10,241 bases of DNA from an uncultured Butyricicoccus sp. (GTDB lineage Bacteria; Bacillota; Clostridia; Oscillospirales; Butyricicoccaceae): NCBI GenBank assembly GCA_910584935.1, contig CAJUDU010000078.1:1-10241 (forward strand). Reading direction: 5' to 3'. The notes under the pieces were generated by a model, which saw nothing but the letters and a program-made list of their open reading frames with translations, was not told the origin of the DNA and did not search any database. How positions within the stretch are numbered: position 1 is the first letter of the stretch; every line of letters starts with the position of its first letter. Made by a program: the position numbers and the translations under genes. This document shows positions 1 through 6,345 of the stretch, in pieces.

Positions 1-1
1 A

Positions 2-1225
2 TCAGTTGAGGATGTCTTATTTTTAGGCAAACCTCATTGTGCGGTATTGCCCTATGAAAATCAAAATACAGGATATGTATACCGTGATTTTAAGCTGAAA
101 AAAAATCAACCATATACCATTTGCATCACATCAGAAACCATGGGCAATGAACATTTACGCCAAATTGCAGCAGCAGAACCCAATACACGCTATATTATTT
201 CAGCCGATATTAAAACCGCTGACGTCAAAGCATTAGATGCGGACAACCGTGTAGAAGGCGCGTGTATCAGTGCGCAGGAAAAAGGAAGTGCATGGAATGT
301 TTCTGTCAATTTGCAGGGAACAAATGACTGGATGACAGTTCAAACCATTGGCTTGTCAGATGCGGAAGGAAAATTGTCTTTTGACTTGAATCTGGGTGGA
401 AACAATACTCAAATGTCATCTGGCACAGCATGGTTCCGCAATATTTCGTATACAAAGGCATCAGATTATCAAAATACAGACACTACATGGAAATTCCTCG
501 CTGTCATCCTTCCCAATTCCAGTTTAGATACCAAAGATGACACGGTAAAAGGTGGGGAACTTCACTTATCCCATACCATGCAGCAAAACCATATCAAACT
601 GATTGAAGATGCAGTGGAAAAATTAGAAGATGATTTTACAACATTATCTGGCGGTAAAATCAATGCGCAAATTGATGTTATCGTATCTGAAGCAGTGATG
701 TCCGCTTATGAAAAAGGTGATGTTGGATATGCGATTCCAGCGGAAGCCGCTTATACATACTGCAAAGAAAATGGAATAGACACAACACAATATGACCATA
801 TTTATTTTATTTCCAGCTTACCGGATATGCCAACAGATTATTTTGGGTTAGGCGGTTTTTATATTGATGGATATATTGGTTTCAGCCAAATTTATTTTTA
901 TTCTGACAAATACCTTGAGAGCACATTGGGTGGTGGACAATATTGGACTTCTTCTGTATTTATCCATGAATTTTTACATTCTATGGAGAATTATTCGGCA
1001 CTTTTCGGGTATCCTGCCGCAGTTCTTCACGATGGCGCCAAATATGGTTATCAGGAACACCCAGGGGATTGGAAAGAATTTTATACCGATTTTCTCAATC
1101 AACAAATTGTGTACCAAGGAGAAAAAATAGGGGTTAATCTTCAGATATGGAAAATCAAGCCGCGTGATTTTAAACCTTCGTCCAGCAAAATAGCAATGAA
1201 CAAAAAAAACAGCACTGACGGTTAG
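2..1225 (+). CDS. Zinc-metallopeptidase-like protein with carbohydrate-binding-like N-terminal half, partial
   Basis: The reading frame is open to the first bases of the window, so the gene's 5' end lies outside; the TTG at 47 is only the first possible in-window start and has no convincing ribosome-binding site. About the first 150 visible residues look like a beta-sandwich carbohydrate-binding-type module, with a YIISADIKT strand and an ending of the form SGTAWFRNISYT. The second half carries HEFLH (bases 965-979), the HExxH zinc signature of gluzincin peptidases, in the context VFIHEFLHSMEN, followed by HDGAKYGYQEHPGDWKEFY. Whether E of SMEN or a later acidic residue is the third zinc ligand cannot be told. 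A secreted or surface role is inferred from architecture; no signal peptide is visible because the start is missing. The last residues (NKKNSTDG) are encoded by the terminator of the convergent XRE gene, so that tail is probably not conserved. Exact family not recognised. Confidence 0.75.
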   Translation, partial: SVEDVLFLGKPHCAVLPYENQNTGYVYRDFKLKKNQPYTICITSETMGNEHLRQIAAAEPNTRYIISADIKTADVKALDADNRVEGACISAQEKGSAWNVSVNLQGTNDWMTVQTIGLSDAEGKLSFDLNLGGNNTQMSSGTAWFRNISYTKASDYQNTDTTWKFLAVILPNSSLDTKDDTVKGGELHLSHTMQQNHIKLIEDAVEKLEDDFTTLSGGKINAQIDVIVSEAVMSAYEKGDVGYAIPAEAAYTYCKENGIDTTQYDHIYFISSLPDMPTDYFGLGGFYIDGYIGFSQIYFYSDKYLESTLGGGQYWTSSVFIHEFLHSMENYSALFGYPAAVLHDGAKYGYQEHPGDWKEFYTDFLNQQIVYQGEKIGVNLQIWKIKPRDFKPSSSKIAMNKKNSTDG

Positions 1226-1240
1226 GGGCCGTCAGTGCTG
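1202..1240 (-). terminator. Intrinsic terminator of the XRE regulator gene
   Basis: A perfect 12-bp stem (cagcactgacgg at 1210-1221, ccgtcagtgctg at 1229-1240) encloses a 7-base loop. Read on the minus strand it is followed by eight T residues (the A run at 1202-1209), a textbook Rho-independent terminator about 40 bases after the XRE stop codon. On the plus strand the following bases are only weakly T-rich. The TAG stop of the convergent metallopeptidase-like gene (1223-1225) lies in the loop. Confidence 0.9.
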
Positions 1241-1279
1241 TTCCAATTTTCTGTGCTCCATGGTTTTGTTTTCAGGATG

Positions 1280-1537
1280 TTATATTTCGGTTTTCACCTG
1301 CCCCAACAGCCACCTGACATCAACATCCAGGATTTCAGAAAGCGCTTTTAGTTCTGTATCAAATACTGGACGTTTTTGTCCCTCCAGCAGGGACAGGGCA
1401 GGCAAGCTGATATCAATCCCCGCAACTTGCAGCTTTGCCAAAAGGTCTTTTTGCAATATCCCTTTTTGCTTACGGATTTGTGTTACCCTGGCGCCCACAA
1501 TATTCCGGTTTCCCAGTGCTAATTTCCTTGTATTCAC
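1280..1537 (-). CDS. XRE-family helix-turn-helix transcriptional regulator, 85 aa
   Basis: A small single-domain Cro/CI-type DNA-binding protein. The sequence begins NTRKLALGNRNIVGARV, then a five-helix HTH fold with QKDLLAKLQ as helix 2 and ISLPALSLLEGQKRPV around the recognition helix, ending LDVDVRWLLGQ, the usual C-terminus of this HTH_3 class. An ATG at 1552 would add five residues but has no ribosome-binding site. The GTG at 1537 is preceded by AGGTGA five bases upstream, so I chose GTG. Such stand-alone regulators often repress their own promoter or a divergent gene; here the upstream side holds only a possible gene remnant. The gene is monocistronic and ends in the strong terminator at 1202-1240. 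Its target is unknown. Confidence 0.85.
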   Translation of the reverse strand: MNTRKLALGNRNIVGARVTQIRKQKGILQKDLLAKLQVAGIDISLPALSLLEGQKRPVFDTELKALSEILDVDVRWLLGQVKTEI

Positions 1538-1563
1538 GATTATCACCTGCATGACTTTTTTAC

Positions 1564-1595
1564 AGTATAATCAATTTTAGAATTTCGAATTTTAG
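1564..1595 (-). promoter_or_regulatory. Possible promoter/operator of the XRE gene
   Basis: On the minus strand, TATACT (1564-1569) is a good -10 hexamer about 27 bases before the GTG start, but there is no clear -35. Just upstream the octamer CTAAAATT occurs twice in the same orientation (1573-1580 and 1588-1595), starts 15 bases apart, with an AATT-rich spacer. This could be an autoregulatory operator, but in such AT-rich DNA the repeat may be chance. Confidence 0.3.
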
Positions 1596-1727
1596 CAAAA
1601 TTAAATATAACGCATAAAGTAACGATTTGTAATGGTAAAATAGGATTTATGGCATTTACAGTAAATATTGTAACTTTAATGAGCACTCCTGCGAATCATA
1701 TTGACATGACGGATATTATTCAAATAA

Positions 1728-1880
1728 TACCAGTCCGGATATGCTGGAAGCGAAAAATCGTATGTATTATATGTACTGGAAAATCATCCCATGCGTGTTT
1801 TATCCTATTTAATGGAAAACATTCGTCAAGAGGGACAGGGTTCTTTTTTATTCTCTTGCAAGCAAATGGGCACTGAATAA
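1728..1880 (+). pseudogene. Possible 3' remnant of a decayed gene
   Basis: The stretch 1553-1890 has no intact gene. On the plus strand a stop-free run of 50 codons follows an in-frame TAA at 1725 and ends at TAA 1878-1880, reading ...HPMRVLSYLMENIRQEGQG then SFLFSCKQMGTE, which has protein-like composition and is followed 10 bases later by an intrinsic terminator. The only in-frame ATG (1791) would give 29 residues and lacks a good ribosome-binding site. A neighbouring frame just upstream (about 1711-1812) reads NNTSPDMLEAKNRMYYMYWK, and the frame before that MAFTVNIVTLM...NHIDMTD from 1649, as if one reading frame had been broken by two indels. Family not recognised. It may equally be non-coding AT-rich DNA. 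Confidence 0.25.
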
Positions 1881-1886
1881 AAGGAC

Positions 1887-1934
1887 AAAACCTCTGAAAT
1901 TCCGGAATAAAATCCGAGATTTCGGAGGTTTTTT
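1887..1934. terminator. Bidirectional intrinsic terminator
   Basis: A 15-bp stem (1891-1905 with 1914-1928; two G-U pairs in one orientation, one mismatch) around an 8-base AT loop. On the plus strand it is followed by six T residues (1929-1934), on the minus strand by four (A run 1887-1890). On the minus strand it ends the redox operon, whose last stop is at 1959. On the plus strand it would serve whatever once ended at 1880. Confidence 0.8.
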
Positions 1935-1958
1935 AGCATTTTTATCGTTTCTATGGAT

Positions 1959-2861
1959 TCACTGTTTTTTTGATTTTGTCCTGTATGAAAAACCCGAAGT
2001 AATTGCCTTTGTTGGACAGATAGATTTACATTTCCCACAACGGATACATTCTGGACTGTTAATATCCTTTGTGATTTCTACTGCCATTGGGCAGCAATGT
2101 TCACATTTTTTACAGTCAATACATTGATTTTCATCCAAGCGCATTTGAAAGAAGCTGAACCGGTTAAATAAGGCATAAAATGCGCCCAAAGGGCAAAGAT
2201 ATTTGCAAAATGGACGGTAAATTACCATGGAAGCAATCACAATAGCAATTAGTACAAATGCTTTCCAGCAGAATAGCGCACCAATCAGCCCGCGCAGGGC
2301 AGGGTTTGTAACCATCAATGGGATACTGCCGCCCAGTGTGCCCGCAGGGCAAATATATTCACAAAAATAGGGTGGCGTAATCCCGGTTTTGGTGACGGCA
2401 AAAGCAGGCAAACCAATCACCAGTACCAATGAGATAATATATTTCAAATATCGAGCGGGTTTATCAATAATTTTAGGGATTTTCTTTTTAGGGACTGGTA
2501 GTTTATACAGCAAATCCTGTACCAGTCCAAAAGGGCATAATAAACCACAGATTACACGTCCCAGAGCAATGCCAAACAGCATGAGCAGCCCCAGAACATA
2601 AAATGGGAAGTGATGCTTTATCCCGCCCACAGCGGTTTGCAGCGCCCCGATTGGGCAAGCGCCAAGTGCTCCAGGGCAGGAATAACAGTTGAGCACAGGG
2701 ACACAAACTGCTTTTGTACCACCGGTAAAGATTTTCCCTTTTTGAAAGCCTATGATATAGCCATTCACCAGGACAGCGGAAATCAACTGCACCATTCTTT
2801 GAAATGAAATATGTTTTTTCGTATCTTTATTTTTCAGCCGATGCCGATGCATTCCAGGCAT
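1959..2861 (-). CDS. NapH/YccM-like membrane polyferredoxin (4Fe-4S binding protein), 300 aa
   Basis: Integral membrane electron carrier. About four hydrophobic spans lie near residues 23-40, 86-108, 139-157 and 190-216. Cysteines group as C53/C59/C62/C69, then CxxxCP motifs at C105-C109, C167-C171 and C219-C223, the pattern of NapH/MauN/YccM-type proteins. The C-terminus holds two classic CX2CX2CX3CP ferredoxin motifs (C247-C257 and C272-C282) for two 4Fe-4S clusters, expected on the cytoplasmic side. The ATG at 2861 is preceded by a GGCGGTGA ribosome-binding site and overlaps the 48-aa CXXC gene by 28 bases, implying coupled translation. It is last in an operon with a TlpA-like lipoprotein. 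I infer that it passes electrons across the membrane to the extracytoplasmic thioredoxin, perhaps through the CXXC miniprotein. Not NapH itself: no nap genes are near. Confidence 0.9.
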   Translation of the reverse strand: MPGMHRHRLKNKDTKKHISFQRMVQLISAVLVNGYIIGFQKGKIFTGGTKAVCVPVLNCYSCPGALGACPIGALQTAVGGIKHHFPFYVLGLLMLFGIALGRVICGLLCPFGLVQDLLYKLPVPKKKIPKIIDKPARYLKYIISLVLVIGLPAFAVTKTGITPPYFCEYICPAGTLGGSIPLMVTNPALRGLIGALFCWKAFVLIAIVIASMVIYRPFCKYLCPLGAFYALFNRFSFFQMRLDENQCIDCKKCEHCCPMAVEITKDINSPECIRCGKCKSICPTKAITSGFSYRTKSKKQ

Positions 2862-2980
2862 ATTTTCACCGCCTTTTGCATGACTTCCAAGTATTCTTTT
2901 TTCAGCACACCAATGGCGATCAGCAGCATTGACAGCCCAAGCAAACCATATCGCATAAACAGCACGGATTTATGTTTCAA
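2834..2980 (-). CDS. CD1871A-family CXXC motif-containing miniprotein, 48 aa
   Basis: A short gene lying between the TlpA-like gene and the polyferredoxin gene and overlapping both (11 and 28 bases). It starts at TTG (2980), preceded nine bases upstream by AAGGCGG. The protein has a basic N-terminus, one membrane span near residues 7-26 (FMRYGLLGLSMLLIAIGV) and an amphipathic tail ending CLECIGIG, so its only two cysteines (C41, C44) form a CXXC at the extreme C-terminus. I recognise this as the CD1871A family, named for a Clostridioides difficile protein and found beside thioredoxin-like and 4Fe-4S proteins. Biochemical function is not established as far as I know; a thiol-disulfide relay or a metal/cluster ligand role is plausible. 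Positive charges flank both ends of the span, so its topology is unclear. Confidence 0.85.
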   Translation of the reverse strand: MKHKSVLFMRYGLLGLSMLLIAIGVLKKEYLEVMQKAVKICLECIGIG

Positions 2981-3596
2981 GATGGGTTTCCGCCTTTCCA
3001 CTGGCTTTCAGCGCCGCATTGATCGCGGTAAGGAATGCGCTGGATAAGTCTTCCTGCCCGCCAATGATGGCATTGCCAACGAGATTGCCTTCAGCATCCA
3101 CAAGAATTGTTGTTGGTGTGTATTGGATATTTGCGCAAACAGTTTGAAAATCCCCATCACCAGCAATGAGTGTAATGCCTTCATATCCAGCCTCATCCAG
3201 AATGATTTTTGTAATTTCTTCATCCAGTATCCCATCCAGACAAACGGTAATCAGCTGCACATTGTCAGGCAAAGCTTTTGCAAAGGCGGCAAGGTCGGGC
3301 ATTTCAGCAATGCAGGGTCTGCATGTCAGCGACCAAAAGTTAATCATGGTGATATCTTTGGCAGCAATATCATCTTGTGTGAAACTGCTGCCATCCAGCG
3401 CAGTCGCAGAGAACGACTGTAAACCGCCCTGCACAGTAGGAAGTTCAGCGGAAACTGCCCCATTACTTTCACTGGGTTTCTCACTGGGCTTCGCATCCGC
3501 AGGGGAGGAACTTTGTTGCCTGGAACAGCCGGTAATCAGCATATTTGCCACAAGGGCAGCGCAAAGCAGCAGCGTGAATCTTTTTCTATTTTTCAT
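2970..3596 (-). CDS. TlpA/ResA-like thioredoxin-fold lipoprotein, 208 aa
   Basis: Extracytoplasmic thiol-disulfide oxidoreductase anchored to the membrane. The N-terminus is a lipoprotein signal peptide (KNRKR, hydrophobic core, lipobox ITGC with acylated C24), followed by a Ser/Pro/Lys/Glu-rich linker to about residue 50. The thioredoxin domain carries the redox pair C92-R-P-C95 in FWSLTCRPCIAEMP, as in TlpA/ResA proteins, and the cis-proline loop as YTPTTILVD (P161). Relative to the common WCxxC form, W and the first Cys are separated by three residues (WSLTC). Two further cysteines (C119, C154) are unusual. The ATG at 3596 follows AGAGGT by eight bases. First gene of the redox operon; likely reduces disulfides of exported proteins, with reductant delivered by the downstream membrane partners (inference). 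Confidence 0.92.
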   Translation of the reverse strand: MKNRKRFTLLLCAALVANMLITGCSRQQSSSPADAKPSEKPSESNGAVSAELPTVQGGLQSFSATALDGSSFTQDDIAAKDITMINFWSLTCRPCIAEMPDLAAFAKALPDNVQLITVCLDGILDEEITKIILDEAGYEGITLIAGDGDFQTVCANIQYTPTTILVDAEGNLVGNAIIGGQEDLSSAFLTAINAALKASGKAETHLET

Positions 3597-3636
3597 GGCA
3601 GTATACCTCTTGGTTTTTTAATTTTATGATACCTAT

Positions 3637-3665
3637 ATGATAACATGGAAAAATGCTTTTGTCCA
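3637..3665 (-). promoter_or_regulatory. Sigma-A type promoter of the redox operon
   Basis: On the minus strand, -35 TGGACA (3660-3665) and -10 TATCAT (3637-3642) are separated by 17 bases, each matching 5 of 6 consensus positions, about 40 bases upstream of the TlpA-like start. A second TATCAT at 3626-3631 has no good -35. Confidence 0.6.
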
Positions 3666-3721
3666 TTCAGCCATACACAAGTCCTGCACAAACTGGCATT
3701 ATTCTTTTTGCGGGAATTGGC

Positions 3722-3752
3722 TATTTTATCACAGCCAAAGTGTGATAAAATA
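3722..3752 (+). promoter_or_regulatory. Perfect 12-bp inverted repeat overlapping the pdxST promoter
   Basis: tattttatcaca (3722-3733) and tgtgataaaata (3741-3752) are exact reverse complements around a 7-base spacer, 35 bases before pdxS. The right arm contains TGATAAAAT, an extended -10 element (TGn plus TAAAAT at 3746-3751), and TTGGCT (3717-3722) lies upstream, so a protein bound here would cover the promoter. No T run follows, which argues against a terminator. It looks like a repressor operator. The regulator is unknown: no PdxR (MocR-type) gene is in the window, and the repeat does not look like the direct-repeat sites I associate with PdxR. Confidence 0.5.
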
Positions 3753-3786
3753 AAAGCTGTCAGAATTCATATAGGAGTGATAGGAA

Positions 3787-4662
3787 ATGCAGAATGAACG
3801 TTATAAACTAAATCGGGAACTTGCCCAAATGTTAAAAGGCGGCGTGATTATGGATGTCACAACTCCGGAACAGGCAAAAATTGCGGAAGCTGCCGGGGCT
3901 TGTGCTGTGATGGCGTTGGAACGGATTCCGGCGGATATCCGGGCGGCTGGCGGCGTATCACGCATGAGTGACCCACAAATGATACAGGGAATTCAAAACG
4001 CTGTATCTATCCCGGTTATGGCAAAGTGCCGCATTGGGCATTTTGTGGAAGCCCAAGTGCTGGAAGCAATTGAAATTGATTATATCGACGAAAGTGAAGT
4101 GTTGTCACCTGCGGATGATGTATATCATATTGATAAAACCAAATTCCAGGTACCGTTTGTTTGCGGCGCACGCGATTTAGGCGAAGCCCTGCGCCGCATC
4201 GCGGAAGGCGCGGCAATGATTCGTACCAAAGGCGAACCCGGCACAGGTGATATCATTCAGGCAGTACGGCATATGCGCGCAATGAATGCGGAAATCCGCC
4301 GCGTACAAAATTTATGTGAAGATGAGCTGTTTGAAGCAGCGAAACAATTGCAAGTGCCTGTAGAACTGCTGCGCAGCGTCCATGAATCCGGGCGTCTGCC
4401 GGTTGTGAACTTTGCGGCAGGCGGCATTGCAACGCCGGCGGATGCCGCGCTGATGATGCAGCTTGGTGCGGAGGGCGTATTTGTCGGCTCTGGCATTTTC
4501 AAATCAGGCGATCCGGCAAAGCGTGCCGCTGCCATTGTACAGGCAGTGACGAATTATACCGATGCAAAACGCATTGCCGCGCTGTCTGCCGGGCTAGGCG
4601 AAGCCATGGTCGGCATCAATGAAACTGAAATTGCATTATTGATGGCGGAACGGGGAAAATAA
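3787..4662 (+). CDS. pdxS: Pyridoxal 5'-phosphate synthase subunit PdxS
   Basis: Lyase/synthase subunit of the DXP-independent vitamin B6 pathway; it forms PLP from ribose 5-phosphate, glyceraldehyde 3-phosphate and ammonia supplied by PdxT. The 291-residue (beta/alpha)8 barrel has the full family length. Visible landmarks: GGVIMDVTTPEQAKIAE with substrate-binding D23, the Schiff-base lysine K80 in PVMAKCRIGHF, the second catalytic lysine K148 in IRTKGEPGTG, and the phosphate-binding glycine run near VNFAAGGIATPADAALM and GVFVGSGIFKS. The ATG at 3787 is preceded by AGGAGTGA nine bases upstream. It is cotranscribed with pdxT one base downstream and lies behind the palindrome at 3722-3752. Identification is essentially certain. 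Confidence 0.98.
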   Translation: MQNERYKLNRELAQMLKGGVIMDVTTPEQAKIAEAAGACAVMALERIPADIRAAGGVSRMSDPQMIQGIQNAVSIPVMAKCRIGHFVEAQVLEAIEIDYIDESEVLSPADDVYHIDKTKFQVPFVCGARDLGEALRRIAEGAAMIRTKGEPGTGDIIQAVRHMRAMNAEIRRVQNLCEDELFEAAKQLQVPVELLRSVHESGRLPVVNFAAGGIATPADAALMMQLGAEGVFVGSGIFKSGDPAKRAAAIVQAVTNYTDAKRIAALSAGLGEAMVGINETEIALLMAERGK

Positions 4663-4663
4663 T

Positions 4664-5248
4664 ATGAATATTGGGATTTTGGCATTGCAGGGTGCTTTTA
4701 TAGAACACGCTGCAATGCTGGAACACTTGGGAATTGCACATTTTGAAATCCGGCAGCTGCACGATTTAAATCAGCCCCTTGATGGCCTTATTTTACCGGG
4801 TGGCGAAAGCACAACCATGGCAAAACTGCTGCATGACTTAAACCTTTTTACGCCGCTGCAAACAGCAATCCGCAATGGGTTGCCAGTTTTGGGGACTTGT
4901 GCAGGACTTATTTTATTGGCGGCGCAGGTGGAAGGTGGGAAACCATGTTTCGGCACAATGGATATTTGTGCAAGACGCAACGCATATGGCAGACAGCTTG
5001 GCAGTTTTCATGTCAGAGAAAATTTCCAGGGCATTGGGCAAATCCCAATGACATTTATCCGTGCGCCTTATATCAAAGCCATTGGCAACAAAGCAAATGG
5101 GTTGGCACAAGTTAATGGGCGGATTGTTGCCGCGCGGCAGGACAACCAGCTTGTCACAGCATTCCATCCTGAGCTGGATAAAAGTCCTGCGGTTCATGAA
5201 TATTTTTTGGACATTGTACAAGGATTTATGCAAAAAGCCGTATCATAA
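4664..5248 (+). CDS. pdxT: Pyridoxal 5'-phosphate synthase glutaminase subunit PdxT
   Basis: Class I glutamine amidotransferase that hydrolyses glutamine and channels ammonia to PdxS; twelve PdxT dock on a PdxS dodecamer. The 194-residue protein has the family length and the full triad: nucleophile C79 in VLGTCAGLILLA, with H168 and E170 in AFHPEL. The oxyanion motif LPGGESTTM is at residues 44-52, and the start NIGILALQGAF is typical. The ATG lies one base after the pdxS stop, so translation is coupled. The unit is closed by the terminator at 5267-5331. Nothing appears degraded. Confidence 0.98.
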   Translation: MNIGILALQGAFIEHAAMLEHLGIAHFEIRQLHDLNQPLDGLILPGGESTTMAKLLHDLNLFTPLQTAIRNGLPVLGTCAGLILLAAQVEGGKPCFGTMDICARRNAYGRQLGSFHVRENFQGIGQIPMTFIRAPYIKAIGNKANGLAQVNGRIVAARQDNQLVTAFHPELDKSPAVHEYFLDIVQGFMQKAVS

Positions 5249-5266
5249 AATAGCATTCATATCATA

Positions 5267-5331
5267 AATGGCAGATATACGCTGTGCAAAGCAAATATAA
5301 CTTGGCAGCGTGTATCCGCCATTATTTTTTT
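5267..5331 (+). terminator. Intrinsic terminator of pdxST
   Basis: An 18-bp stem with one mismatch and one G-U pair (5267-5284 with 5306-5323) around a 21-base loop, followed by seven T residues (5325-5331). It starts 18 bases after the pdxT stop. There is no T tract on the minus side, so it does not obviously serve the convergent LysR gene. Confidence 0.88.
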
Positions 5332-5348
5332 GTATCAGTTTTCCGGAT

Positions 5349-6221
5349 TTATAATAAACCCTGCAATTTTAAAAGAAATTTTTCTGCCGGTTTGGAAAGC
5401 ACCTGGTATCGTTTCCAAATCACATATATTTCCGCCTCCAATGGCGGCGACAATGGGCGGAAACATAAAGGGCTGCCTTGGGTGTTAATAATGCCATTCA
5501 GTGCAAACGCATAGCCAAGCCCTTCTTCTACCATTAGCGAGCCATTGTAAAGCAGGTTGTAAGTTGAAATAATGTTTAATTCAAAAAGCCTTTTCCGCAG
5601 CCAGCGAGTTAATGCGCAGCCATCTTTGGTATTCCGATTAAATATAATGGGTTTATCCCAAAGATCTGTGGGTTCAATGTCAGTTTTCTTTGCCAAAGGG
5701 CTGTCCCGCCGCATAAGTATCCCGTAAGTATCTTTTACCGGTAAGGTAATGTATTCATGTTTGCTGGTATCCAACCCGCCAAAAACCAGCCCAAAATCAA
5801 TCAGTCCACGGTCAAGATGCTCAATTACATCAATCGTATCCCCGCTGGCAATATGATAACGGATTTGTGGATATTCTTCCTGCAGCCCTTTGGCTGCACA
5901 GGATAAATAACGTACTGCTTGGGTTTCCCCAGCCCCAATATAAACATCACCAGAAAGAGAACGGTCAGCAAGGCTGATTTCATCCTTTGCCATTTGCATT
6001 AGGGTTGTAATTTCTTCTGCGCGTTTGCGTAAAATCATACCTTCTTCTGTTAAGGTAATTTTCCGATGCCCGCGGATAAATAATTGTTTGCCTAATTCAT
6101 CTTCCAGCTCATGCAATTGACGGGAAAGGGTTGGCTGTGAAAGGTGAAGGGCATCTGCCGCGCCAGAAATGCTTTGTTCTCGTGTGACAGCAAGGAAATA
6201 TTGTAAAACGCGGAATTCCAT
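5349..6221 (-). CDS. LysR-family transcriptional regulator, 290 aa
   Basis: Full-length LTTR. The winged HTH is at residues 1-60, with the helix-turn-helix SISGAADALHLSQPTLSRQL (about 17-36) and the wing GKQLFIRGHRKITLTEEG. A linker helix follows, and then a periplasmic-binding-like effector domain from about residue 90 (SGDVYIGAGET, GLIDFGLVFGG). The ATG at 6221 has a perfect AGGAGG seven bases upstream. The gene has its own promoter (6249-6278), is convergent with pdxST and divergent from the two-component genes. LTTRs often regulate a divergent neighbour, but the response regulator at 6418 is not a typical metabolic target. No effector can be predicted. The palindrome before pdxS does not show the T-N11-A arrangement, so control of pdxST is not supported. 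Confidence 0.92.
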   Translation of the reverse strand: MEFRVLQYFLAVTREQSISGAADALHLSQPTLSRQLHELEDELGKQLFIRGHRKITLTEEGMILRKRAEEITTLMQMAKDEISLADRSLSGDVYIGAGETQAVRYLSCAAKGLQEEYPQIRYHIASGDTIDVIEHLDRGLIDFGLVFGGLDTSKHEYITLPVKDTYGILMRRDSPLAKKTDIEPTDLWDKPIIFNRNTKDGCALTRWLRKRLFELNIISTYNLLYNGSLMVEEGLGYAFALNGIINTQGSPLCFRPLSPPLEAEIYVIWKRYQVLSKPAEKFLLKLQGLL

Positions 6222-6248
6222 TTTCCGTCCTCCTGTTCATTTTGGGCA

Positions 6249-6278
6249 AGTATAGCATATTTTTTTGCATTTCGTCAA
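6249..6278 (-). promoter_or_regulatory. Sigma-A promoter of the LysR gene
   Basis: On the minus strand, -35 TTGACG (6273-6278) and -10 TATACT (6249-6254) are 18 bases apart, with TGC immediately before the -10 (extended -10). This is close to consensus and sits 28 bases upstream of the ATG, leaving a short leader that contains AGGAGG. Confidence 0.75.
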
Positions 6279-6331
6279 GCATCACCTGACGTAAATAACA
6301 GTAAAAAAATAATGCAGTAATCACAGCTTGC

Positions 6332-6345
6332 TTTTCTTAAGAAAA
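6332..6345. promoter_or_regulatory. Perfect 14-bp palindrome upstream of the two-component operon
   Basis: ttttcttaagaaaa (6332-6345) is a perfect palindrome, followed directly by the 8-bp palindrome atttaaat (6346-6353). It ends about 20 bases before the -35 box of the response-regulator gene, the position of an activator site. It could bind the regulator itself or another factor. AT-rich palindromes also arise by chance. Confidence 0.3.

Noticed and set aside
1538..1552. ATG at 1552 as start of the XRE gene
   Set aside because: No ribosome-binding site upstream, while AGGTGA within this stretch is correctly spaced for the GTG at 1537.
1655..1673. TTACA...TGTAA inverted repeat as a BlaI/MecI-type operator
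   Set aside because: Arms are only five bases with an 8-base spacer in AT-rich DNA, and no BlaI/BlaR or beta-lactamase gene is nearby.
1649..1876. 75-codon plus-strand frame as an intact gene
   Set aside because: No ribosome-binding site at the ATG, low-complexity hydrophobic C-terminus, and the 3' half is less protein-like than the alternative frame ending at 1880; treated only as part of a possible relic.
3166..3621. 151-codon plus-strand frame opposite the TlpA-like gene
   Set aside because: Antisense shadow of a gene with a lipobox, CXXC and promoter; no ribosome-binding site, Ser/Ala-rich shadow composition.
3722..3752. Palindrome as a terminator or CRP site
   Set aside because: No T tract follows on either strand near the stem, and the arms read TCACA-N7-TGTGA, the inverse of the CRP arrangement.
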